Shown here: positions 55,728 through 63,491 of the stretch, one piece after another
Numbering within the stretch: position 1 is the stretch's first letter
How the letters are laid out: each line of letters opens with the position of its first letter
NCBI RefSeq assembly: GCF_026262645.1
Contig: NZ_SHNO01000001.1
Coordinates: 1,116,001 to 1,180,000, forward strand
DNA: 64,000 bases
Source of the DNA: Candidatus Marimicrobium litorale
GTDB lineage: Bacteria; Pseudomonadota; Gammaproteobacteria; Pseudomonadales; Halieaceae
Direction of reading: 5' to 3'
The notes under the pieces: model-generated
The model's input: only the letters and a program-made list of their open reading frames with translations
What the model was told of the DNA's origin: nothing
Database searches by the model: none
Position numbers and translations under genes: made by a program

Positions 55728-56489
55728 ATGGATCTCGGATTATCTGGAAAAAAAGCAATCGTCACCGGCTCCACACGCGGCATCGGCCGCGCTATCGCCA
55801 ACCTGCTCGCGGATGAGGGCGCAGACATCGCCATCTGCTCGCGCAACCAGGAGGAAGTCGACAGTGCCGTTTCCGAGCTTGGCGCCAAAGGTGTCAAAGT
55901 GACCGGTGCAGTCGTCGACGTAGCTGACAAAGACGCCTACCAGGCCTGGGTGGCCGCTGCGGCCGGCGAGCTGGGCGGTATCGATATCTTTGTACCGAAC
56001 GTCAGTGCCGGTGGCGGCAACATGAGCGAAGAAGGTTGGGAAAATGCCTTAAACGTTGACGTCTTTGGCACCACCCGCGGAATCGAGGCGGCTATGCCAT
56101 TTTTGGAAAAGTCAGATGCTGCGTCTATCGTGATCATCTCCAGCACCGCTGGTGTTGAGACCTTTATGGGCCCTCAACCCTACAATGCTATTAAAGGGGC
56201 GCTGGTCATACACGGCAAACAATTGAGCCAGGCTCTCGCAGCCACTGGTATTCGAGTCAACTGTGTGTCCCCCGGCCCGATCTTCATTGAGGGCGGCGCC
56301 TGGGAATTCATCAAGGAAAACATGTCCGACCTTTATGAAGGCACGCTGGCCCAAATTCCCCAGGGCCGCTTTGGCACCGCCGAGGAAATTGCTAACGCGG
56401 TGGCTTTCCTCGCAAGCCCCGCTGCGAGCCTGATCACCGGAGTGAATCTGGTCGCGGATGGCGGCTTCACAAAGCGGGTACAGCTATAA
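55728..56489 (+). CDS. SDR family NAD(P)-dependent oxidoreductase
   Basis: A 253-residue SDR: TGSTRGIGRAIANLL, CSRNQEEV, a replaced NNAG segment (VPNVSAGGG), catalytic Ser and YNAIK, with CVSPGPIFIEGG after the sixth strand. ATG 55728 has GGAGA six bases upstream, better than ATG 55716. It is the first gene of the operon SDR, ThuA-like, acyl-CoA dehydrogenase, Rieske oxygenase. Confidence 0.85.
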   Translation: MDLGLSGKKAIVTGSTRGIGRAIANLLADEGADIAICSRNQEEVDSAVSELGAKGVKVTGAVVDVADKDAYQAWVAAAAGELGGIDIFVPNVSAGGGNMSEEGWENALNVDVFGTTRGIEAAMPFLEKSDAASIVIISSTAGVETFMGPQPYNAIKGALVIHGKQLSQALAATGIRVNCVSPGPIFIEGGAWEFIKENMSDLYEGTLAQIPQGRFGTAEEIANAVAFLASPAASLITGVNLVADGGFTKRVQL

Positions 56490-56490
56490 A

Positions 56491-57258
56491 ATGAGTAAGT
56501 CGGACCGCATAGACGTATACCTCGTGGCCGGGGGTAAGTATCACAATATTGACTACGCCCGGTTGGAAATTCTCAAACTGCTCGCGGAGCAATCCCGAAT
56601 CAAGGTGCAGGTGGGTAGCGATTACAGCGATATCAGCACTATCTGTGATAGTGATTTCCTGATTACCTACACCTGCGATGTCATTCCCTCCGAGTCAGAG
56701 ACAAAACGCCTGATCGAGTTTGTGGACAGTGGCAAAAAATGGTTTGCCCTGCATGGTACTAACTCGATACTGCGCTTTCTTGAGCCCGCCGAGGATGGCA
56801 GTATGCGGGTGGACTGTCCCGAAGAGAATACGCCGTTCATGGAAGTCCTCGGTAGCCAGTTCATGTCCCACCCCCCTATCCAGCCTTACCAGGTGCACGC
56901 TACAGAACCGGATCATCCGCTGGTAAAAAACATCCCCACGTTTACCGTGGATGATGAAATGTACCTGTGCAAGATGCACGGGGAGCACCAAACGCTAATG
57001 CACTGCGTCTGGGACGGTCCTGTCGAAGGCTTCGTGAGGAACGACTGGCAAAAAGGTACGGACATACAGCCTGTTCTTTACATTCACCCCTACGGTAAGG
57101 GTCAGGTGCTGTACTTTACTCTTGGCCACTGCCGCGGAAAGTACGATATGCAGCCACTGGTAGAGGAGTACCCGGTGCCTGAGGAGGGGGCCTGGAAAAG
57201 CGACGAGTTCTACGAGGTATTACGTCGCGGAATTGTGTGGGCGATGGAAGCGGCCTGA
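56491..57258 (+). CDS. ThuA-like domain protein
   Basis: A 255-residue protein of the ThuA (trehalose-utilisation/glutamine-amidotransferase-like fold) family: SDFLITYTCDVIP, WFALHGTNSILRF, VLGSQFMSHPPIQPYQV, FTVDDEMYLCKM and the C-terminal YGKGQVLYFTLGHCRG. Its ATG comes one base after the SDR stop. ThuA-like proteins are usually linked to sugar oxidation, and one in a presumed aromatic or hydrophobic catabolic operon is unusual. The function here is unknown. Confidence 0.8.
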   Translation: MSKSDRIDVYLVAGGKYHNIDYARLEILKLLAEQSRIKVQVGSDYSDISTICDSDFLITYTCDVIPSESETKRLIEFVDSGKKWFALHGTNSILRFLEPAEDGSMRVDCPEENTPFMEVLGSQFMSHPPIQPYQVHATEPDHPLVKNIPTFTVDDEMYLCKMHGEHQTLMHCVWDGPVEGFVRNDWQKGTDIQPVLYIHPYGKGQVLYFTLGHCRGKYDMQPLVEEYPVPEEGAWKSDEFYEVLRRGIVWAMEAA

Positions 57259-57280
57259 AAACCAAACTTGAGTTGATATC

Positions 57281-58468
57281 ATGAATCTGAATTTCACCGA
57301 GGAAGAACTGGCTTTTCAACAAGACGTTCGCCAGTTTCTGCAGGAAAATCTGCCACAACATATTGTCGACGGTACTGCCAATAACGGCAGCGTGTTCGTT
57401 GAGACCGACATCGCACTTGAATGGCAGGCCATTCTGGTAGACAAAGGCTGGGCCGTGCCCCAGTGGCCGACCGAGCATGGCGGCACAGGTTGGTCACCCA
57501 CTCAGAAGTATATCTTTAGCAGGGAGTGCTACCAAGCCGGCGCACCCATGCTCATTCCTCTCGGATTGTTAATGCTTGCACCGGTTATCATGGCATTTGG
57601 CACAGAGGAACAGAAAGCAGAATACCTGCCAAAAATTCTCAGCGGCGAGCACTATTGGTGCCAGGGCTACTCTGAACCGAGCGCAGGTTCCGACCTAGCC
57701 AGTCTGAAGCTGAAGGCGGACGCCGATGGCGATGACTATATCGTCAACGGCTCTAAAATTTGGACGACTCATGCGCATCTCGCTGATCATATTTTTTGCC
57801 TGGTCAGAACAGATAACAGTGTCAAACCGCAGGCCGGTATCAGCTTCCTGCTAATCGACATGGATACCGACGGGGTTACCGTAGAACCAATCATCACCAT
57901 GGCTGGCGATCACGAGGTCAATCAGGTCTTCTTCGATAATGTTCGAGTGCCTCAATCAAATCGTATCGGTGAAGAAAATCAAGGCTGGTCCTATGCCAAG
58001 TACCTCCTCGAGTTTGAGCGTGGCGGCGGTTTCAGCGCCCACCGTATTCGTCACGAGATTAACGGGTTGCGCGAACTGATGCGTGATGCCAGTAGAAACA
58101 ATCCACACTTTGACAGTAGCCACGACCTCGAGCGAAGAGTCTCCCGGGTTGAGATCGATTTAAAGGCGCTGGAGATTACTGAATTACGCATCCTGTCCTC
58201 GGTCAGCGGTGGCGGTAACCCTGGCCCCGAGTCTTCCATTATGAAGCTGTCTGCAGTCCGTCTTGAACAGGAAGTGAACGAGATGGCGGTCGAAGTGCTG
58301 GGCTACACCGGCTTTGAGATGAACCCGATTCCCGAGGGGAATCCGGTGCGTGCGGATTACATCAGCTCGGTCGTCCCGCGGTACCTCAATAACAGGGCCG
58401 CGTCGATTTTTGGCGGATCACAGGAAGTACAAAGAAACATTATCGCCAAAATGGTTCTCGGGCTGTAA
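57281..58468 (+). CDS. Acyl-CoA dehydrogenase family protein
   Basis: A 395-residue acyl-CoA dehydrogenase. The N-terminal FTEEELAFQQDVRQFL, middle-domain YSEPSAGSDLASLKL and WTTHAHLADHIFCLVR, and C-terminal IFGGSQEVQRNIIAKMVLGL (Glu in SQE at the usual catalytic or cofactor loop) are present. It resembles members used on CoA-bound ring or side-chain acids. It follows the ThuA-like gene by 22 bases and precedes the R4 oxygenase by 90 bases. Confidence 0.9.
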   Translation: MNLNFTEEELAFQQDVRQFLQENLPQHIVDGTANNGSVFVETDIALEWQAILVDKGWAVPQWPTEHGGTGWSPTQKYIFSRECYQAGAPMLIPLGLLMLAPVIMAFGTEEQKAEYLPKILSGEHYWCQGYSEPSAGSDLASLKLKADADGDDYIVNGSKIWTTHAHLADHIFCLVRTDNSVKPQAGISFLLIDMDTDGVTVEPIITMAGDHEVNQVFFDNVRVPQSNRIGEENQGWSYAKYLLEFERGGGFSAHRIRHEINGLRELMRDASRNNPHFDSSHDLERRVSRVEIDLKALEITELRILSSVSGGGNPGPESSIMKLSAVRLEQEVNEMAVEVLGYTGFEMNPIPEGNPVRADYISSVVPRYLNNRAASIFGGSQEVQRNIIAKMVLGL

Positions 58469-58558
58469 CGTTGCGTGTGTGTAGCGCGCACGTGATAGCA
58501 GACACGCCTACCAAGGATATACAGTCACAAGCAGCCATGACACTGCGGGAGAGAGGCA

Positions 58559-59707
58559 ATGCAGCGGCAACACCTGGTTGAAGAAGTAAAGATTCTGCTG
58601 GATCTTGTCGCGCGGAACACCACCACGCTGGCCGACAGTGTGATGGAAATCGATGTCAGTGAGTACACGGACCCCGCTTTATTCGAGCGTGAAAAAATTG
58701 AACTTTTTCGTAACTATCCGCAGTTTGCAGGTCCCAGCTGCATACTCCCCGAGCCGGGAGATTACTTTGCATTCGACGATACGGGTATTCCTATACTCAT
58801 AGTCAGGCAAGATGACGCCAGCCTGAAAGCATTTGTAAATATCTGCTCCCACCGCGGTGCTCCTCTCAATGAATGCGATCATGGCAAGGCAAAGAAAGGG
58901 CGCATGTTTTCATGTCCCTATCATGGCTGGAGTTACGATCTGGAGGGGAAATTGATTGGCGTACCATTTGGCAACGAGGGGTTTGACTCCATCGATCGCG
59001 ATACGCTGGGCCTGCGAACACTGGATGTGCAGGAAAAATATGGCATGGTATTTGTGATGCCCAATCCCGATATGACCTTTAATATAGACGAAGTTCTGGG
59101 CGGCATTCAGGAGCGCTTGTCAGGCTTTGGCTTCGAAGACCATTACTATCTGGGTGCAAAACAGGTTTTCACTAATTTCAGCTGGAAGCTTAATATGGAC
59201 ACCTTCCACGAGTACTATCACTTCGAATTCTTACACCCCGAATCTATTGCCACCATGGCCTACAGCAATACGGCCCACTACAAGCAATACGAACGCAATC
59301 ACTCCATGGGCTCACCATCACTGGCCATTAATGAACTCAAGGACATCCCGGAGGATCAGTGGGAGCCAAGGGAATACAGCTCCTACGTTAACTTCCTATT
59401 TCCCAACACCGTGATCTTTGTCGTGAACGACCACTTTCAGACCTGGCGCGTCTATCCCATCGCTCCCGACCGCTCTGTGGTTTATCACAGTATGTTTTTG
59501 CCAGCAGAGCCTAAAACATCTGAGGAACGGCAAGGCTATGAAGAATACTTCCAGATGATTAATGATGTCGCTGTTGCGGAGGACTACTCACTGGTAGACA
59601 AGATCAACCGGGGGCTCCAGGCAGGTATAGAGCGCAAAGTCCTGGTGGGCCGCAATGAGCCGGGGGTACAAAATATGCATCGACAGCTGCACGATGTGTT
59701 GTCCTAG
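58559..59707 (+). CDS. Rieske non-haem iron oxygenase, alpha subunit (R4)
   Basis: A 382-residue oxygenase, shorter than the others. Rieske ligands are Cys96/His98 and Cys119/His122; the iron site is Glu218-x2-His221-x4-His226 in NMDTFHEYYHFEFLHPES. This shorter form resembles choline/carnitine- or vanillate-type monooxygenases. A GGGAGAGAGG ribosome site precedes the ATG. It closes the operon begun at 55728 and converges on the R5 gene. Confidence 0.87.
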   Translation: MQRQHLVEEVKILLDLVARNTTTLADSVMEIDVSEYTDPALFEREKIELFRNYPQFAGPSCILPEPGDYFAFDDTGIPILIVRQDDASLKAFVNICSHRGAPLNECDHGKAKKGRMFSCPYHGWSYDLEGKLIGVPFGNEGFDSIDRDTLGLRTLDVQEKYGMVFVMPNPDMTFNIDEVLGGIQERLSGFGFEDHYYLGAKQVFTNFSWKLNMDTFHEYYHFEFLHPESIATMAYSNTAHYKQYERNHSMGSPSLAINELKDIPEDQWEPREYSSYVNFLFPNTVIFVVNDHFQTWRVYPIAPDRSVVYHSMFLPAEPKTSEERQGYEEYFQMINDVAVAEDYSLVDKINRGLQAGIERKVLVGRNEPGVQNMHRQLHDVLS

Positions 59708-59731
59708 CACTATCGAGCGATCCGTCACCAT

Positions 59732-61072
59732 TCAGTGCTGGCTAACATAATACTCAACCCAGTCATGAAAGTGCTGCACGCGTACCTCGTCCTCATTCAG
59801 AACGGCACATTCAAAACCCCTTGAATGCATACCTGCCTGCATATCCGCCAGATAGTAGATATCCTGGTCCAGTGTGATCGTCAGTGTGTGTTTCTCCGCA
59901 ATCACATCCGCCGCTGTAAACACCTCGTGTTGTGGCCTTTCGTCATCGATAGACGCCACCAAGCGGGGATTTAAGGTCAACTTACGTTTCAGGTCACAGC
60001 CCTGCTCCCGGGGAATGCTAATAGTCCATTTGTCAAAATAGCAGCGGTCAGGATCGGTAGCATCGGGCCGGGGGCCATAAACCCAAACCTCCTCCGCGGT
60101 AATAGTCATAAACGTGTTGGGGAAGATATCGTATTGCCAGACATCGGTTATCTGACTGTCGCTAAATTCCGAATAATCAAACCCCAGCTCCGGACCCAGT
60201 TCCCGCTTACGCGCCTGCACTGCCTTTCGAATGTCGGCCACTCGACCCGTAAATTCCGCTGGGTCCATCCCGAGTGACCTCAGCGCCATTACGAGGTGTT
60301 CTGGTGTCTCCTCCGGTGTCGGGTAGCGAGAGTTGGTCACAAAACCTTCGACCATGGTCGCGGAATGCCCATAAGGCCAGAGCACGTTTTCGGAGTTACA
60401 GCAGTCGACAAAACTTGCGTGCTGAGGGTGTATAAAGTCGACATGGTATTGCTCGAGAAAATTGTCTCTCACGGTTTTCCAGTTTGCATCGAGGTGAACG
60501 GTCTGATGCTTCGCAAGAACCATTCTTTCAAAATGGTAAGGCTCAAGATTTTGCATAATAGAACCAAGATAATCCTCAAGCGAAGCCGCGTCAGGATCCA
60601 TATTGATCCAAATCAGCCCAGCCCACACCGCAAGCTTCACGGGTTTTAGCGAGCGCTGAGATCTGTCAACTTCAGGGCAGAACCGCTGCTCGTCTGGAAT
60701 CTCCCGTAAGAGTCCGTCAAGGCCGTAGCGCCAGCCGTGGTAGGGGCATACGACGTGCTGTATCGAGCCGCTCTCACTGGTAAAAATCCGGTTGCCGCGG
60801 TGCTGACAAACATTATAAAACGCCCGGATATCACCCTGCTCATCTTTTAAAACTACAACTGACTCTCGTCCGAGGGGGTAAACAAAATAATCGCCACTGT
60901 CTTCCAGGTCTGAAACAAGGCCCGAAAATAACCAACAGCGGGTCCAGATACCCTCCCATTCAGCCTGTCGCGAAGCCTCCGATATATAGTCTCGCTTATC
61001 CAGAGTCGCTCTGGTCACAGTACGCGGTGCCATTCCATCAGAAAAAGCTTCTTCAACTGTAGTCTGTGGCAT
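59732..61072 (-). CDS. Rieske non-haem iron oxygenase, alpha subunit (R5)
   Basis: A 446-residue oxygenase with Rieske ligands Cys89/His91 and Cys109/His112 and iron site Glu207-x2-His210-x4-His215. It groups with R2 at 39990 (NVCQHRG, DNF-x-E-x-YH, similar length). It is the last gene of the three-gene operon R6-ferredoxin-R5, 11 bases after the ferredoxin gene, so that ferredoxin can serve it directly. Confidence 0.88.
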   Translation of the reverse strand: MPQTTVEEAFSDGMAPRTVTRATLDKRDYISEASRQAEWEGIWTRCWLFSGLVSDLEDSGDYFVYPLGRESVVVLKDEQGDIRAFYNVCQHRGNRIFTSESGSIQHVVCPYHGWRYGLDGLLREIPDEQRFCPEVDRSQRSLKPVKLAVWAGLIWINMDPDAASLEDYLGSIMQNLEPYHFERMVLAKHQTVHLDANWKTVRDNFLEQYHVDFIHPQHASFVDCCNSENVLWPYGHSATMVEGFVTNSRYPTPEETPEHLVMALRSLGMDPAEFTGRVADIRKAVQARKRELGPELGFDYSEFSDSQITDVWQYDIFPNTFMTITAEEVWVYGPRPDATDPDRCYFDKWTISIPREQGCDLKRKLTLNPRLVASIDDERPQHEVFTAADVIAEKHTLTITLDQDIYYLADMQAGMHSRGFECAVLNEDEVRVQHFHDWVEYYVSQH

Positions 61073-61083
61073 GAATATACGTC

Positions 61084-61404
61084 CTATGAATCTGAGACAA
61101 GAATAATATCGTCACCTGCCACCCTGATTGGAAAGGTGTCAATCTGTGTCGACGCGGGTCGCGTCAGTGCGCTACCGTCCCTAACATCAAATGCAGCCCC
61201 GTGCAGGGGGCACAGTATTTTTTGCCCCTTCAGTTTTCCTTCACAAAGGCGCGCAGCGGCATGACTACACAAATTATCCACCGCGAAAAAACCCTTCTTG
61301 GTGTGGCAAATCAATATTTCTCTGCCGTCTACCTCAACACACAGTGTCTTACCGGGATCAATATCACGGACGGAAGCAAGGCGATGAGCCGATTTATTGT
61401 CCAA
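61084..61404 (-). CDS. Rieske-type [2Fe-2S] ferredoxin
   Basis: A 106-residue ferredoxin of the biphenyl/naphthalene dioxygenase ferredoxin type: Cys46/His48 (CSHA) and Cys65/His68 (CPLH), with the usual AVDNLC and HGAAFDVRDG surroundings. It carries electrons from a reductase to an oxygenase. It lies between R6 (gap three bases) and R5, and is the only ferredoxin recognised in the window, so it may serve several of the six oxygenases. No reductase gene was seen. Confidence 0.9.
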   Translation of the reverse strand: MDNKSAHRLASVRDIDPGKTLCVEVDGREILICHTKKGFFAVDNLCSHAAARLCEGKLKGQKILCPLHGAAFDVRDGSALTRPASTQIDTFPIRVAGDDIILVSDS

Positions 61405-61407
61405 TGG

Positions 61408-62802
61408 CTATTCTCCTGTTTCAGGCATGAATTCATCCAGCGTCAAGTGCACGCGACGAATCCTCGCTTCCTGATAATTACCCAATGTAAGGCCGGTCTT
61501 GCGACTGGTCTTGAACCCTTTCTGCTGCAGATCGAGATTACCTGTGTCTTCATCATAGACGGGGGCTAACCAACCCAGCTCTTTAACTTCGGTATAGGAC
61601 TGCTCTACATCGAGAAAATGAGGTTCGGGTGGCTCTGGATGCGGCTCCCCCTCTGATAACGGCTCGAGTATGAAGAGATCAAAAATACTGCTTTCCACGT
61701 CTTCTCCATTGGGGCGAAAACGATACACCATAGGCACATTGATACCTGCGAAAAAAAACATGTTGGGAAACAGGTGATATTCTATAGAGTCCAGCATCAG
61801 ACATTCGCTGACCTCGGAGAAATCGATGCCGAGACTCTCGCCGAAATAGTCCCGCAGTTTTTGTGCCGCAATCTCCCGGGCGGAACCGCCCTCGGGAACC
61901 GCACCATATTCAAGATTAAATACGCTAAGGAATGCCAACTGCTCGTCCTCCGTCAGCGCGGGTCTCCGCCATTTATCTCCGGGATAATCCTGCAGGGATT
62001 CCGGGCTGTAATTACCAATATTATGGATAAATCGGCTGACGTACTTGCCGAACACATCGTACTGGGTATTTCCTCCATTGGGGGAATCATGCGTTTCAAA
62101 ATTATGGTAGGCCTCCATGAACGCCTCCTGAGCCGCCTTCCAGTTCGCAGGTAGCGTCTTCTGCACATGCACCTTGATTCGACGGCGCTCTAGAGGGAAA
62201 TGTTGGAAGTGCTGGGGCAGGATATCCAGGTAACTTGCCAGAGGCTTCGCGTCCAGATCAAGATTGATAAAAACGAACCCTCCCCAAAGTTGGCAGTTGA
62301 CGGCCTGCAGGTCATGCGTCTCGTTGCAGACATGGGGAAAATCCCAGCGACCTGGAATATTTCGGATAGAGCCGTCCAGCTCCCAGGACCAGCCGTGGAA
62401 TGGGCAGGTAAACGCAGCGCCATAGCCACTGCCCTGCCCTCCCAGGATACGCGTACCCCGGTGTGTACAGGAGTTCAGGAAGGCCTGTATGGTATCGGGT
62501 TTGGAACGAACCACGATGACCGAGTAGGGACCGATATCATAGGTATAGGTATCCCCCACGTCGGGCAGGTGTTCCTCGCGGCAGGCCCACTGCCAACTGC
62601 GGGACCATAATTCGCGCACCTCGCGCTGGCGGTAGGATTCCGAGGTATATCTTTCGAAGGGGATATCGCCATCCCCGAGGAATTCATACTGACTATCCAG
62701 TAACGGGTCGGGCGGCGCTATACTATCGGCTGACAGGGTGTCCAGTACGCTAGGGCCGCTGGCCCTGGCCTGCCCCGGAATTGGTTTTTGCTGTTTTGGC
62801 AT
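61408..62802 (-). CDS. Rieske non-haem iron oxygenase, alpha subunit (R6)
   Basis: A 464-residue oxygenase with Rieske ligands Cys112/His114 and Cys133/His136 and iron site Glu230-x2-His233-x4-His238. The start is ATG 62802; the longer frame (62865) would run into operator copy 8 and is rejected. A Pro/Ser-rich leader of about 35 residues precedes the conserved domain. It is similar to R1 and R3 (EAFME-x-YH). First gene of the operon R6-ferredoxin-R5, and divergent from two NTF2-fold genes. Confidence 0.87.
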   Translation of the reverse strand: MPKQQKPIPGQARASGPSVLDTLSADSIAPPDPLLDSQYEFLGDGDIPFERYTSESYRQREVRELWSRSWQWACREEHLPDVGDTYTYDIGPYSVIVVRSKPDTIQAFLNSCTHRGTRILGGQGSGYGAAFTCPFHGWSWELDGSIRNIPGRWDFPHVCNETHDLQAVNCQLWGGFVFINLDLDAKPLASYLDILPQHFQHFPLERRRIKVHVQKTLPANWKAAQEAFMEAYHNFETHDSPNGGNTQYDVFGKYVSRFIHNIGNYSPESLQDYPGDKWRRPALTEDEQLAFLSVFNLEYGAVPEGGSAREIAAQKLRDYFGESLGIDFSEVSECLMLDSIEYHLFPNMFFFAGINVPMVYRFRPNGEDVESSIFDLFILEPLSEGEPHPEPPEPHFLDVEQSYTEVKELGWLAPVYDEDTGNLDLQQKGFKTSRKTGLTLGNYQEARIRRVHLTLDEFMPETGE

Positions 62803-62859
62803 AGCGATGTGACACTCTCTGGATGTATGGACGCGATAGACATGGGTAGCGCGCCGATA

Positions 62860-62881
62860 ATACAATCAGGTCTGCTTGTTT
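62860..62881. promoter_or_regulatory. Regulon operator copy 8
   Basis: ATACAATCA, spacer GGTC, TGCTTGTTT, between the divergent R6 operon (ATG 62802) and the NTF2-fold gene (ATG 62956). Confidence 0.66.
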
Positions 62882-62955
62882 TTTTAAGTATGTACGCCTT
62901 CGCACCTGCAATGCAAGTGCGTGGTGTCTTTTTGAACAGAACAGAGACTTATTAC

Positions 62956-63489
62956 ATGCCAGGTGAAAACAGTAATATCTCGATAACGCAGCAGACCGCA
63001 GACCGCCTCGCCATCGCAGACACGCTCTATCTGCACAGTCGAGGATTGGATCGCCTCGATGCGGTGGCACTTCGCGACGCGTACTGGCCCGAGTCTGAGG
63101 TTGACTATGGCAGCTACAAGGGCAATGCCCACGTCTTCGCTGAGTTGGTGATAGGCGCCCTGTCACAACAATACGAGCTGACTCGACACAGCCTGAGCAA
63201 TACGCTGATAGAGTTGTCAGGCAGCTCAGCTCTCTGCGAAAGCTGCGTTCACGCGGGCCACCTGCTGCCGGGCGCCAAGGAAGAGTTATTGTTTTACGGA
63301 CGCTACCTCGACAAAATGGAAAAACGCAGTAACCAGTGGAAAATTCTGCATCGGCAAGTCGTGGTCGACTGGATCAAGCGCCACCCGGTTGTCGACGAGC
63401 GCAACAGCGAAGCCTTCGATGCTTTGGCCAAAGGGACGCGTCGAGATAGCGACCCGCTATACTCTTTTCTTAGATCAGGAGAAACATAA
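62956..63489 (+). CDS. SnoaL/NTF2-fold protein with LinA-like Asp-His dyad
   Basis: A 177-residue SnoaL-like protein with Asp32 (RGLDRLD) and His78 (TRHSLSN) at the LinA/scytalone-dehydratase dyad positions. The C-terminal RYLDKMEKRSNQWKILHRQ strand pair is typical. I chose ATG 62956; the long frame from 62788 covers the operator and has no SnoaL-like sequence before it. It is followed two bases later by a paralog, so the pair probably arose by duplication. Confidence 0.75.
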   Translation: MPGENSNISITQQTADRLAIADTLYLHSRGLDRLDAVALRDAYWPESEVDYGSYKGNAHVFAELVIGALSQQYELTRHSLSNTLIELSGSSALCESCVHAGHLLPGAKEELLFYGRYLDKMEKRSNQWKILHRQVVVDWIKRHPVVDERNSEAFDALAKGTRRDSDPLYSFLRSGET

Positions 63490-63491
63490 GC

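Noticed and set aside
58510-58540. ACAGTCAC sequence before the R4 gene as another operator copy
   Set aside because: Only one half-site; no TGATTGTTT-like partner at the right spacing.
62788-62955. N-terminal extension of the NTF2-fold gene to 62788
   Set aside because: It would cover operator copy 8 and overlap the R6 start, and the added residues do not resemble the family.
41471-63489. NTF2-fold proteins as Rieske oxygenase beta subunits
   Set aside because: True beta subunits share the fold, but these are divergent rather than co-directional with the alpha genes, keep a catalytic-type Asp-His dyad, and the oxygenases look alpha-only.
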